Of a stretch of DNA of 35,988 bases, positions 10,923 through 19,367 are shown in pieces. Numbering within the stretch: position 1 is the first letter of the stretch; every line of letters begins with the position of its first letter. Both the position numbers and the translations under genes were made by a program. The stretch spans positions 1 to 35,988 of the forward strand of contig CAJYJH010000055.1 in assembly GCA_913775265.1 (NCBI GenBank), written 5' to 3'. The notes under the pieces were generated by a model that was not told where the DNA came from, did no database searches, and saw only the letters and a list, made by a program, of their open reading frames with translations. Source of the stretch: an uncultured Mucilaginibacter sp. (GTDB lineage Bacteria; Bacteroidota; Bacteroidia; Sphingobacteriales; Sphingobacteriaceae).

Positions 10923-11003
10923 TCTCAACTTTTGGCGACACTACATGTTCATGTTTACCGCGCCAAAAAATCATTATATACATCACACTATAAATTAAAC
11001 AAC

Positions 11004-12089
11004 ATGCATAAAAAAACTTTTATTTTTTGCGCAAGTGCTGTGGCATTATGTCTGGCCGGTATTGCGTGGCGCCCAGCTAAGCTGGATACCGATAAAGGGC
11101 TCAAAGATTATTACAAAAAGTACTTCCCAATTGGCTGTGCCGTTACACCGCGTGAACTGCACAGCGACGAAAGCAAACTCATCATTAAAGAGTTTAACAG
11201 CATTACGGCCGAAAACGCAATGAAGATGGCCCCGCTGCATCCGGAAGAGAACCGCTACAACTGGCGCGACGCAGACAGCATTATGGCTTTTGCGGAGCGC
11301 AATCATATTAAGCTACGCGGGCACAACTTATGCTGGCATGCTCAAGCACCCGCTTGGATGTTTAAAGATACTGCCGGAAACGACGTGAGCAAAGAAGTGC
11401 TACTTAAACGTTTAAAAGATCACATTACGACTGTAGCATCTCGATACAAAGGCAAAATTTATGCGTGGGATGTGGTGAATGAGGCTATCGCAGATGATAC
11501 TACCTTTTTACGCAAAACTAAATGGAGCCAGATTACCGGTCAGGATTTTATTGCCGAAGCTTTTAAAGCTGCCCGCGCTGCCGACCCCAAAGCCGCATTA
11601 TTTTACAACGATTACAATACAGAGCAACCGGCCAAAAGAGAAAAGATTTATAAATTATTAAAAGGCTTACTGGCAGCAGGTGTCCCTATAGATGGTGTAG
11701 GTTTGCAAGCTCACTGGTCGGTTAGTACACCGAGCCGCGAAGAGTTGGAAAAATCTATTCAGATGTTCTCATCATTGGGCTTAAAAATTCAGTTTACCGA
11801 ATTGGATATCTCAGTTTATGCCGGACGCCAGGGTGGGCAATTGATTAACCGGCAACAACCGCAGGTACAATCTGAGTTTACGCCCGAGATGGAGCAACAA
11901 CAATTGGAGAAGTACAAAATGGTTTTCGAAGTATTTAGAAAGTACCGTAAAAACATTACCGGCGTGACATTCTGGAACGTATCAGACCGCTATACTTGGC
12001 TAAACGGACGGGGCCGCAAAAATTACCCTTTGCTTTTTGATGCCAATTTAAATCGTAAAAAGGCTTATTGGGAGGTAGTTAAATTTTAA
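11004..12089 (+). CDS. GH10 endo-beta-1,4-xylanase
   Basis: The start at 11004 gives 361 residues with an N-terminal hydrophobic export signal (TFIFCASAVALCLAG). The open frame continues upstream to 10857, but that extension crosses the likely promoter and would bury the signal. The GH10 barrel is single-domain and of normal length. E160 in DVVNEAI is the acid/base and E266 in TELDIS the nucleophile; HNLCWHAQAPAW and the Trp-rich C-terminus (GVTFWNVSDRYTWL) are further GH10 hallmarks. It cuts the xylan backbone into oligomers. No CBM is attached. It lies divergent from the HTCS gene and 65 bases ahead of a GH43 on the same strand, probably its partner in transcription. Confidence 0.96.
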   Translation: MHKKTFIFCASAVALCLAGIAWRPAKLDTDKGLKDYYKKYFPIGCAVTPRELHSDESKLIIKEFNSITAENAMKMAPLHPEENRYNWRDADSIMAFAERNHIKLRGHNLCWHAQAPAWMFKDTAGNDVSKEVLLKRLKDHITTVASRYKGKIYAWDVVNEAIADDTTFLRKTKWSQITGQDFIAEAFKAARAADPKAALFYNDYNTEQPAKREKIYKLLKGLLAAGVPIDGVGLQAHWSVSTPSREELEKSIQMFSSLGLKIQFTELDISVYAGRQGGQLINRQQPQVQSEFTPEMEQQQLEKYKMVFEVFRKYRKNITGVTFWNVSDRYTWLNGRGRKNYPLLFDANLNRKKAYWEVVKF

Positions 12090-12154
12090 CGTACCTTTTG
12101 CTTTCCATTATCTATAATACTAAGCTTTTCACTCTGTAACCTAAAGAAACTACT

Positions 12155-13741
12155 GTGAGAAAAACACTGATACTAAAAATACTGATACTTTTCGCTGCTG
12201 CCATATTGTCGAGACAAACCTTGCATGCACAAAAGGCTACTAATCCGGTTTTGTATGCCGATGTGCCCGACTTATCAATGATCAGGGTGGGTAATGTATA
12301 TTATATGAGTAGTACAACCATGCACATGAGCCCCGGCGTGCCCATCATGAAATCGACCGATTTAGTGAATTGGAAACTGGTAAGCTACGCTTATGATACC
12401 CTTGACGATGTTGATGAGCTCAATTTGAACAATGGCAAAAGCACTTACGGACGTGGATCGTGGGCTAGTAGTTTGCGCTTTCATAACGGCACTTACTATG
12501 TATCCACATTTGCCGGCACCACCGGTAAAACGTATATCTATTCCACCAAAAACATAGAAAAAGGCCCCTGGAGAAAGATTTCCTTTAAACCATCCCTGCA
12601 CGACCATTCACTGTTTTTTGATGATGACGGCAAGGTGTACATGGTTTACGGTGGTGGCCGTATTATGCTGGCCGAACTTAATGATGATTTGAGCGGCATT
12701 AAGGCAGGAACCACACCTAAAGAAATTATTGCCAACGCCAGCCTGGCCGGAGGACCAAATGTAGGTTTACCGGCAGAAGGATCGCAACTTTTTAAAGTAA
12801 ATGGCAAATATTACCTGTTCAATATTTCATGGCCACGCGGCGGCATGCGTACCGTGCTTATCCACCGTGCAAACAACATTGCAGGCCCGTATGAGGGTCG
12901 TATTGCCTTGCAGGACAAAGGCGTTGCCCAAGGCGGATTAGTGAATACGCCCAAGGGAGAATGGTATGCGTACCTTTTCCGGGATAATGGTGCAGTTGGT
13001 CGCATTCCATACATTGTACCGTTAACCTGGAAAGATGAATGGCCTGTTATTGGTGTAGATGGAAAAGTGCCTATGGAGTTAGACTTACCTGCTAACAAAA
13101 GCCTGATACCGGGAATTGTAAATTCGGATGAGTTTACCCGCAAAAGCGGCGAGCCGGCTTTACCGTTAGTTTGGCAATGGAATCACAATCCGGACAACGC
13201 GCTATGGTCGCTTAGCCAACGCAAAGGCTATTTACGGTTAATCACCGGCCGTGTTGATACCAGTATATTTTTAGCGCGTAATACACTTACACAGCGCACC
13301 ATCGGCCCGGTTAGTTCTGCAATTACTTTTCTTGATGTAACCAACATGAAAGACGGAGACTGTGCAGGTTTACTATTGCTGCAAAAGAAGTTTGGATGGG
13401 TTGGCGTAAAAGCTGAGGGCAGCAACAAATACCTGGTGATGGTAAACGGCGAGGTTGGTGCAGGCACCGAGGTAAAACGTATACCTCTTGAACAAAAAAC
13501 AGTTTATTTGAAAGCCGAATGCGATTTCAGAAACCGTACCGATAAAGCCGGATTTGCTTATAGCTTAGATGGCAAAACATGGGAACCAATAGGCAACACC
13601 TTACATATGGCTTATACTATTCCGCATTTTATGGGATACCGCTTTGGTCTCTTTGACTACGCTACCAAAACTACCGGTGGCTATGCTGATTTTGACTTTT
13701 TCCGCATCAGCGATAAAATATCAGATCGTAAGTTTGAATAG
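12155..13741 (+). CDS. GH43 enzyme with C-terminal beta-sandwich (GH43_12-like)
   Basis: 528 residues from a GTG start; the GTG is chosen because it gives a clean signal peptide (LFAAAILSRQTLHAQ) and no ATG precedes the mature part. The N-terminal propeller shows D39 in YADVPDLSMIRVG as base, an Asp in LHDHSLFFDDDG and the acid Glu in PAEGSQLFKVNG. YYMSSTTMHMSPGVPIMKS is typical of the subfamily that includes beta-xylosidases and exo-acting arabinofuranosidases. Residues about 330-525 form the accessory jelly-roll domain (GPVSSAITFLDVTNMKDGDCAGL). It follows the xylanase by 65 bases and would release xylose or arabinose from its products. Two hairpins follow the stop codon. Confidence 0.92.
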   Translation: MRKTLILKILILFAAAILSRQTLHAQKATNPVLYADVPDLSMIRVGNVYYMSSTTMHMSPGVPIMKSTDLVNWKLVSYAYDTLDDVDELNLNNGKSTYGRGSWASSLRFHNGTYYVSTFAGTTGKTYIYSTKNIEKGPWRKISFKPSLHDHSLFFDDDGKVYMVYGGGRIMLAELNDDLSGIKAGTTPKEIIANASLAGGPNVGLPAEGSQLFKVNGKYYLFNISWPRGGMRTVLIHRANNIAGPYEGRIALQDKGVAQGGLVNTPKGEWYAYLFRDNGAVGRIPYIVPLTWKDEWPVIGVDGKVPMELDLPANKSLIPGIVNSDEFTRKSGEPALPLVWQWNHNPDNALWSLSQRKGYLRLITGRVDTSIFLARNTLTQRTIGPVSSAITFLDVTNMKDGDCAGLLLLQKKFGWVGVKAEGSNKYLVMVNGEVGAGTEVKRIPLEQKTVYLKAECDFRNRTDKAGFAYSLDGKTWEPIGNTLHMAYTIPHFMGYRFGLFDYATKTTGGYADFDFFRISDKISDRKFE

Positions 13742-13748
13742 TAATTGA

Positions 13749-13778
13749 TAGTAGTTAAGAAGTGTTACTTAACTACTA
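13749..13778 (+). terminator. 11-bp hairpin just after the GH43 stop codon
   Basis: Perfect 11-bp stem (13749-13759 with 13768-13778), 8-base loop, beginning seven bases after the stop. An A-rich rather than T-rich tail follows on the plus strand, so it may protect the mRNA end instead of terminating. Confidence 0.5.
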
Positions 13779-13824
13779 AAAAGCTATTGTCAATTAACTT
13801 CAATCTATAAAATATAAACAAATA

Positions 13825-13862
13825 AAAATGCCGCAGACTATTTAAAGTAACTGCGGCATTTT
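13825..13862. terminator. Bidirectional intrinsic terminator between convergent genes
   Basis: Perfect 12-bp stem (13825-13836 with 13851-13862) made of a GC-rich core flanked by A4 on the left and T4 on the right, 14-base loop. The A/T flanks give a T tail in either direction, suited to the convergent GH43 and GH8 genes. Confidence 0.8.
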
Positions 13863-13902
13863 ACATTTTGTTTTGTTAATAAACTCGATTAATTAGATTA
13901 GG

Positions 13903-15174
13903 CTATCTTGCTGCTGGCTGAATTACACGATAATTACCGCTCAAATGCATCAGGCTGAAAAGGTACAGCAGGCCGTCATAGTAAGGATCAAAGTAGCCGT
14001 CGTCGTAGGGTTTCAACTCGGCATTCCATAATGCTTGTATAAAGTCTTTGCTGGCCGGGTCAGGGTTGACCATTGATGCAGCGGCTGCGGTAGCTACCAG
14101 CCCAAGAGAGTGCCTTAGCTTAGGCGGATTATTTCCGGCTTTCAGTATAAATTCTGGCTTACTGCCGTCCAGATTAAACTGATCTTCAAAAGTATCGATC
14201 CCCTTGGAGCGTAAAAAGCCTTGAAAACGCTTGGCATAAGCTTGCTGCCAGGCTTTATCTTTACCAAACCAAACATAGTCCATTGCTATGTTCATGGATA
14301 CCCGCCACGAGTCGTACCTAAAAGCGGCCGGCATCCATCGGGTAGAATGCGGCTTGCCGCTAAACTCTGTATAATCTGCATTTAAACCGGTTACCGGGTG
14401 GCAGGCACGGTGCAAAAACGCACGCGATGTATCGGCACAGTCTTTATAAAACTGCTCGTGCCCATCTTTAGCATAAAGTGCCCAAACCTCATAAAATGCG
14501 GGCAGATGATAAGATGGGTCGGTCCAGCGGTAACCATCGCCCTCGGGCACAAAACTAATCTGCTTAGCCTGGGTGTTAATCAGGTTAAATATATTGCCCG
14601 TGCCATCCTTTTTCCACATGGCATCCAATATGCGGCGGGCCTCACGGTAGTAATTAATACCGGTATTGTTGCCCCAACGGTTAGCTGCAAATAAAAGACT
14701 GGTAACGTAATATAATTCGCCATCAGATGCCGAGCCTTCCGAATTACGCTTAAACGTAGTCGTGTTAATACTCCAGGCAAAATACCCTTCGCGCGGACCG
14801 CTTTGGTGCTGAGCATGTTTCTTAGACCACCGCCATATCCGGTCAAAAACCTGCTTTTTGTTAAGTTGCACGGCTACCATCATCCCATAAGACAGTCCTT
14901 CGGTACGAGCATCATGGTTTTTAACATCACTTATGTAAGCCGTGGTATCATCTACCACAAAGTAGACCTTGTTAGGACCTTCAAAAACATCCTCATAAGC
15001 CTTGGCCAGTTTACGGTCAATGTCTGCCTGCTTATAGCCTGCCAACTTGAAAAAATTAGGATAGTTGACCAGCTGACTTGATGGGTGCTTTTTAGAATAC
15101 TTGGCTTTTAAAATGCTTTGCCCGTATACAACGTTGGCAATAAACAAAAACGCTAATCCTATCCATCTTTTCAT
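13903..15174 (-). CDS. GH8 reducing-end xylose-releasing exo-oligoxylanase-like enzyme
   Basis: ATG at 15174 gives 423 residues with a tidy signal peptide (KRWIGLAFLFIANVVYG); a TTG three codons upstream is less likely. The (alpha/alpha)6 barrel shows E92 in DARTEGLSYGMM (acid), the conserved SASDGELYY block, and D288 in RYDSWRVSMNIAMDY, which corresponds to the catalytic base of Rex enzymes. Rex removes xylose from the reducing end of xylo-oligomers of three units or more. Many studied Rex proteins are cytoplasmic; this one carries an export signal, so it would act in the periplasm. It converges on the GH43 gene at 13741 across a bidirectional terminator. GH8 endoxylanase activity is the alternative. 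Confidence 0.9.
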   Translation of the reverse strand: MKRWIGLAFLFIANVVYGQSILKAKYSKKHPSSQLVNYPNFFKLAGYKQADIDRKLAKAYEDVFEGPNKVYFVVDDTTAYISDVKNHDARTEGLSYGMMVAVQLNKKQVFDRIWRWSKKHAQHQSGPREGYFAWSINTTTFKRNSEGSASDGELYYVTSLLFAANRWGNNTGINYYREARRILDAMWKKDGTGNIFNLINTQAKQISFVPEGDGYRWTDPSYHLPAFYEVWALYAKDGHEQFYKDCADTSRAFLHRACHPVTGLNADYTEFSGKPHSTRWMPAAFRYDSWRVSMNIAMDYVWFGKDKAWQQAYAKRFQGFLRSKGIDTFEDQFNLDGSKPEFILKAGNNPPKLRHSLGLVATAAAASMVNPDPASKDFIQALWNAELKPYDDGYFDPYYDGLLYLFSLMHLSGNYRVIQPAAR

Positions 15175-15309
15175 ACAACACAAAAAAATTTACACTTAAA
15201 TTTATTTAAACTCTGCAATCAATTACAGAATTATAGACTAATCACTTAAAATGTTAAATTAAGTAAATTATCCGCTCGCAATCATTAACTTAGCTTTAAA
15301 ACCTGAATC

Positions 15310-15510
15310 ATGACTCTTGCTTTCTTAAATCTTGGCCCCGTCGAAATAGTAATTCTGTTAGCTATTACCATCACTGTAATAGTGGCCATTGGCAACTACG
15401 GCAAACGCACAGCCCTCGGTTATAGTGGTTCTGTTTTACTATCTGTTCTTGCAACTCCGCTTATTGCACTCATTGTCATAAGTATTCTTAGAGCCAAAAA
15501 ATCAGCATAG
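15310..15510 (+). CDS. Small two-helix membrane protein, function unknown
   Basis: 66 residues with two hydrophobic helices, about residues 8-27 and 39-60, joined by a basic turn (GNYGKRTALGY) and ending in RAKKSA. The pattern GYSGSVLLSVLATPLIALI recalls small uncharacterised Bacteroidetes membrane proteins that end in a TPLIGLI-like helix; I recognise the shape but no function. It lies divergent to the GH8 gene and converges tail to tail with the GH43 at 15513, only two bases apart. TAGCTTTA at 15291-15298 could serve as a -7 element. It looks real because the composition is strongly membrane-like and its limits fit the gap exactly. Confidence 0.65.
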   Translation: MTLAFLNLGPVEIVILLAITITVIVAIGNYGKRTALGYSGSVLLSVLATPLIALIVISILRAKKSA

Positions 15511-15512
15511 TT

Positions 15513-17504
15513 CTAATTCTTCAGGCTTGCAGCTAAATTTGTTGCCGACGGCTTTGCCACCAACTGCAGACATTTTATTTGAATGTTTTGTGCCGCACCT
15601 TTTGGAAATTTGATAAACACATCGTGCTGCCCATCGGTGATGCCACTTACAGGTACCGAAAATGTTTGGTAATCACCTTTGCCGGTGGGCTTAATTTGCA
15701 TTTTAGCGATGCGCTTGCCGCCTTGCAGGTCGTCCAGCCATATTTCTACCAGACCTGCTGTTTGACAAGAGGCCTGTATAGTGAGATTAGCAGGTTTTTG
15801 TTTGCCAAAATCAGCGCCGGCAAGCATGAACCACCCTCCCAGTTGGTTGATGTTGGTTACTGATTGATCTGCCATTTTCTTTATACCAAAAAAGTTGTTC
15901 ATGCTGATTGCCGGAATTTCGGAGAAGGCATCTTTATAAGTAAAACCATCAAAAGCGGCTTTTTTACCTTCGGCAAATAAGCCTACACTGGTGCCCACCC
16001 ACGAATTAAAATTGGGTTGTGCCTTGTCTAAATTTACCGAACTTATCGGCGCTCCCAAACTTGTCCACGTTTTTCCATCATTGCTATAATAGCCGGTGAG
16101 TTGATGTGCGTAACGCTGCAGTTTGAGCCATACTGTTTTACCGATAGGATTGTTTACTGATCTTACAGCAGTATCCATTTGCAACATGATTTTTTTACCC
16201 TGATCAAATCCGGTATAAAATCGCACCATCACTTTCTGGTCGCCATTGGTCAGATAAATTCCGGCTTTCTCTTCAGGCTTTATGGCATCCAGGTCTACCT
16301 TAGTTATCACATTGTAATAATGATCTAATTCTTTCTGCATTAAATGGCTGCGGCTGGTATCGGGCATTAGGGTAAGCCACCCTTTACGCTCAGTAAGCGA
16401 ATATTGGGTTGACGCCTTTTTAGTCAAAAAGTGCCAGTTTAAATCCAGTTCCGGCTTTTCAAAATCGTCGGAAGCACCGTGCCGCCATGGGATGCCGCCT
16501 TGGGGCAGGTTTGGCTTTATAATGGGCTGCGTAGTTGGTGCCATTCCCCATGGCCGGTCACCTTCCCAAATTACGGGGTAAAGGGCAGTTTGTCTGCCCA
16601 TTCCGGCCCAGTCATTACCGTCGTATTTCTCATAGCTCTGCCCTATCGTCCACCAGGTGCCATCGGCCAATTGAACAGGTGCTGCAATATGGTTAGGCCT
16701 CCTGAAACCAACTTCGTTATCAGTAATTGGTTTAAAAAAATTACCCAGGCGTTCCCATTTAGTCGAGTCGCTGGTTAAGGCCGATGCTTTGAGCACATAC
16801 TGCCCGCCCGACACATCGCCCGCCGGAAAGTAATAATAAATACCGTTGCGCTTACACATCACCGGTCCTTCGGCCCAACTGTATTGCAACTTAGCGTTGA
16901 TCCAATCCAGATTAATCACGTTATCCGTCAGTTGACCATCTTTACCTAAAGCTTGCAAACGGTTTACCTTTTGGCCGTTTTTAATTACCATATACGGCTT
17001 GCCGTCATCATCCACAAAAATGGAGTTGTCATAACCCAGCGGACCGGTTTGCGGGTTAGTTTTAACCTGAACCGGATCAGACCATGGCCCTTTTGGCGAT
17101 GACGCCTTACTAAACCATTGCCCGCCGGCCGAAAAATATATCCAATACGAACCATAAAAATAAGTGATGGCCCCTTGCCAGATACCGGCAGATGGACGAT
17201 CTGTTACCCATTTGGCTTTGGAGGCTGGTAAAACCCGACTGATAATTTCCCAATGCACTAAATCTTTAGAATGATATATAGGCAAATACGGATTGAAATG
17301 GAATGTAGAGCCACAATGGTAGAAATCATCGCCCACTTTAAGTAGAGTCGGATCGGGGTGGTCGCCTGGTAGCACAGGGTTGACGTAAGTTTTTACCGAT
17401 TGATGGAAAGCCTTATCACTGGCGTTTGGCAGCTGCGCCGATGCCGAGAATGACAGTACAAGCGCAACGAGGCATATTAAGGAACGGCCTATTTTATGAG
17501 TCAT
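15513..17504 (-). CDS. Large GH43 enzyme with beta-sandwich and C-terminal CBM6
   Basis: From ATG 17504 the protein has 663 residues and a clean signal peptide (ICLVALVLSFSASAQ); the frame stays open to 17555 but those 17 residues add nothing. The propeller begins near residue 40: D51 in DHPDPTLLKVG is the base, GYDNSIFVDDDG holds the second Asp, WAEGPVMCKR the acid Glu. Residues about 340-535 form the jelly-roll domain beginning DDFEKPELDLNWHFL. The C-terminal 130 residues are CBM6-like (GGWFMLAGADFG, then GQHDVFIKF). The GH43-sandwich-CBM6 order suggests a beta-xylosidase or arabinofuranosidase that docks on xylan. It has its own promoter region with the operator motif shared with the esterase operon. 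Confidence 0.93.
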   Translation of the reverse strand: MTHKIGRSLICLVALVLSFSASAQLPNASDKAFHQSVKTYVNPVLPGDHPDPTLLKVGDDFYHCGSTFHFNPYLPIYHSKDLVHWEIISRVLPASKAKWVTDRPSAGIWQGAITYFYGSYWIYFSAGGQWFSKASSPKGPWSDPVQVKTNPQTGPLGYDNSIFVDDDGKPYMVIKNGQKVNRLQALGKDGQLTDNVINLDWINAKLQYSWAEGPVMCKRNGIYYYFPAGDVSGGQYVLKASALTSDSTKWERLGNFFKPITDNEVGFRRPNHIAAPVQLADGTWWTIGQSYEKYDGNDWAGMGRQTALYPVIWEGDRPWGMAPTTQPIIKPNLPQGGIPWRHGASDDFEKPELDLNWHFLTKKASTQYSLTERKGWLTLMPDTSRSHLMQKELDHYYNVITKVDLDAIKPEEKAGIYLTNGDQKVMVRFYTGFDQGKKIMLQMDTAVRSVNNPIGKTVWLKLQRYAHQLTGYYSNDGKTWTSLGAPISSVNLDKAQPNFNSWVGTSVGLFAEGKKAAFDGFTYKDAFSEIPAISMNNFFGIKKMADQSVTNINQLGGWFMLAGADFGKQKPANLTIQASCQTAGLVEIWLDDLQGGKRIAKMQIKPTGKGDYQTFSVPVSGITDGQHDVFIKFPKGAAQNIQIKCLQLVAKPSATNLAASLKN

Positions 17505-17886
17505 TAGTAAAATGATGATGTAATAAAAACAGTTGTGTTGATTGTTGATCACCAAAATATCTTCAGGTGCTCAACCTAACTTTTAAATAGCGTTAAACTA
17601 TGTTCTCAAAAGTAATTTCAATGAAACAAGCGTTGCTAATACGTTTGTGCATGTTTAGAGCATAAATGTTCAAAGCACCACACTTAAAATTTTTTCGTTA
17701 CTAACCTTACAGCTTAGATGTGCAGGGCCACAAGCCAGATTATTAAAATGAGCATACCTAAAGCATAGGCAGATGTTCTTAAAACCTGCAAACCGGTTAC
17801 GAGTTAAGTATTGGATTTATTTAACAGGCCACTGTAAAAAGCAGAAAATAATCTGCAGGCACAGCTGTTCCATATTACTTTTGACG
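17505..17886. other. Divergent intergenic region
   Basis: These 382 bases lie between the minus-strand GH43 and the plus-strand dehydrogenase and hold no credible gene. On the GH43 side they contain the leader, a TAnnTTTG element and the shared 13-base motif. On the dehydrogenase side TACTTTTG (17876-17883) matches TAnnTTTG only three bases before the ATG; if used, the message would be nearly leaderless. Confidence 0.6.
17607..17678 (-). promoter_or_regulatory. Probable promoter and activator site of the GH43-CBM6 gene
   Basis: Minus-strand TACTTTTG (17614-17607) matches TAnnTTTG, about 100 bases before the start codon. Fifty-one bases upstream is GTGCTTTGAACAT (minus reading of 17666-17678), differing at one base from the motif 50 bases upstream of the esterase operon's TAnnTTTG box. 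As there, no proper -33 box is visible. I infer a shared activator, most simply the HTCS. Confidence 0.5.
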
Positions 17887-18876
17887 ATGAATGTTTTAAT
17901 TACACGGTCACTGCCGCAAAAAGGGCTTGACTTATTAAAGGCTGCAGGCTGCAACGTGACTCAGTATACCGAAAAACGGGAACTTTCTCCTGCTCAGTTA
18001 ATTGAGCTATGCCAGGGACAGGATATATTACTAAGTTCTGGACCTAACCATATCGACGAAGACTTTTTAAAAGCCTGCGGCCACTTAAAAGGTGTTGCTT
18101 TGCTGAGCGTGGGGCATGACAAAGTGAATCTGGAGGGCGCTACGCGTTATGGTATACCAGTAAGTAACACGCCCGACGTAATTACCCAAACCACTGCCGA
18201 CACGGCATTTTTACTGATGCTGGCTGTTTCGCGGAACGCATTTGCCATGAGCCGGAGCATTGAACAGGGCGAATGGCATTTTTACGATCCGACAGCAAAT
18301 TTAGGATTGGACTTATACGGCAAAACGTTGGGTATTTTTGGTATGGGCCGGATTGGCTTTGACCTGGCAACCAAATGCAAAGCCTACTTCGGCATGAACA
18401 TTATTTATCATAACCGGAAACCCCGCACCGAAGCCGAGCAGCAACTCGACGCGCGCTATGTTTCTTTCGATGAGCTTTTACAGCAAAGTGATGTATTGTC
18501 GGTACATGCCGGACTGTCTGCAGAAACCAAGGGGCTTTTTAACCACGCTGCGTTTGCGCAAATGAAATCATCATCTATATTCATTAATACGGCACGCGGT
18601 GGTATCCACCAAGAAGAAGATTTAATTAAAGCGCTGCGAAACAAAACAATTTGGGGTGCTGGCCTGGATGTTACCAACCCTGAACCTATGCGAGAAGATA
18701 ATCCATTATTGCACATGCAGAATGTTTGCGTTTTACCACATATAGGTTCGGCAACAGTTGAAACCAGGAATAACATGGCGGTGAAAGCAGCTGAGAACGT
18801 AATTGCTGCTATTAAAGGTCAACCTATGCCCGATATTCTCAATCCGGAAGTTTATTCAAAAAAGCACGCCGGATAG
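17887..18876 (+). CDS. D-2-hydroxyacid dehydrogenase (glyoxylate/hydroxypyruvate reductase type)
   Basis: 329 residues from ATG 17887; the upstream extension to 17773 is low-complexity and not part of the fold. The NAD(P)-binding Rossmann signature is GIFGMGRIG, and the family's catalytic triad is complete: R237 in NTARGG, E266 in NPEP, H285 in PHIGSAT. Such enzymes reduce glyoxylate, hydroxypyruvate or 2-keto-gluconate type acids in the cytoplasm. No signal peptide is present. Its place among secreted hydrolases may reflect metabolism of sugar acids from xylan side chains, but it may equally be an unrelated housekeeping gene. Substrate and cofactor preference are not determinable here. Confidence 0.92.
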   Translation: MNVLITRSLPQKGLDLLKAAGCNVTQYTEKRELSPAQLIELCQGQDILLSSGPNHIDEDFLKACGHLKGVALLSVGHDKVNLEGATRYGIPVSNTPDVITQTTADTAFLLMLAVSRNAFAMSRSIEQGEWHFYDPTANLGLDLYGKTLGIFGMGRIGFDLATKCKAYFGMNIIYHNRKPRTEAEQQLDARYVSFDELLQQSDVLSVHAGLSAETKGLFNHAAFAQMKSSSIFINTARGGIHQEEDLIKALRNKTIWGAGLDVTNPEPMREDNPLLHMQNVCVLPHIGSATVETRNNMAVKAAENVIAAIKGQPMPDILNPEVYSKKHAG

Positions 18877-19004
18877 ACGCCAACTGATTGAGTTACTATT
18901 AAGAATTTTGGTTCTCATGACTGTGTCAATTTAAATTTGCAAGGTGATATTCATGGGTCAGTTTACACCTATATAAGTAAACGATATCATCAAGAACACC
19001 ATTT

Positions 19005-19367
19005 ATGAACAGCAACACCAAAAGCAATCAGGAACTGATTAAAAAAGCTTACCAGGCATTTAACGATCGAGATATTGGCACCATCCTGCAGATGATGCAC
19101 CCGGACATCAAATGGTCGAGAGCATGGGAAGGCGATTACGCCCAAGGGCATGATGAGGTGAGGGCCTATTGGCAGCGGCAATGGAAAGAGATTAATCCCA
19201 AAGTAACGCCGGTTGGTTTTAATGAGAAACCCAACGGGACTTTAGAAGTTGAAGTTGACCAGGTAGTAAAAGATTTGGAAGGCAACATTGTGTTTGATGG
19301 GAAAGTAAAACACATTTATACCATTGAAGATGGACTGCTCAAACAAATGGATATTGAACAATACTAA
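19005..19367 (+). CDS. SnoaL-like/NTF2-fold protein
   Basis: 120 residues, cytoplasmic. The N-terminal helix pair (ELIKKAYQAFNDRDIGTILQMMHPDIKW) and the following EVRAYWQRQWKEI and VDGLL-like strand ends (KHIYTIEDGLLKQMDI) are characteristic of the SnoaL/NTF2 cone fold. Members range from polyketide cyclases to ketosteroid isomerase-like enzymes and many are uncharacterised, so no reaction is assigned. It stands 128 bases after the dehydrogenase gene on the same strand and converges on the remains of the rhamnosidase. Confidence 0.85.
   Translation: MNSNTKSNQELIKKAYQAFNDRDIGTILQMMHPDIKWSRAWEGDYAQGHDEVRAYWQRQWKEINPKVTPVGFNEKPNGTLEVEVDQVVKDLEGNIVFDGKVKHIYTIEDGLLKQMDIEQY

Larger units (their letters stand above)
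10474..11003. other. Divergent intergenic region between the HTCS and the xylanase
   Basis: These 530 bases separate the minus-strand regulator from the plus-strand GH10 gene and hold no credible coding sequence; the open frames here lack homology-like features and would displace the xylanase signal sequence. Visible are a tandem 9-base repeat (10742-10761), an 8-bp inverted repeat (10760-10767 with 10785-10792), a third copy of ATGTTCAT at 10945-10952, and a weak copy of the operator/promoter arrangement at 10858-10922. Confidence 0.7.

Noticed and set aside
10857..11003. Upstream start for the xylanase
   Set aside because: The extra 49 residues are low in similarity to anything expected, cover the likely promoter and displace the signal sequence.
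17773..17886. Upstream start for the hydroxyacid dehydrogenase
   Set aside because: The fold begins at MNVLITRSLP; the added residues are basic and Cys-rich and match no part of the family.
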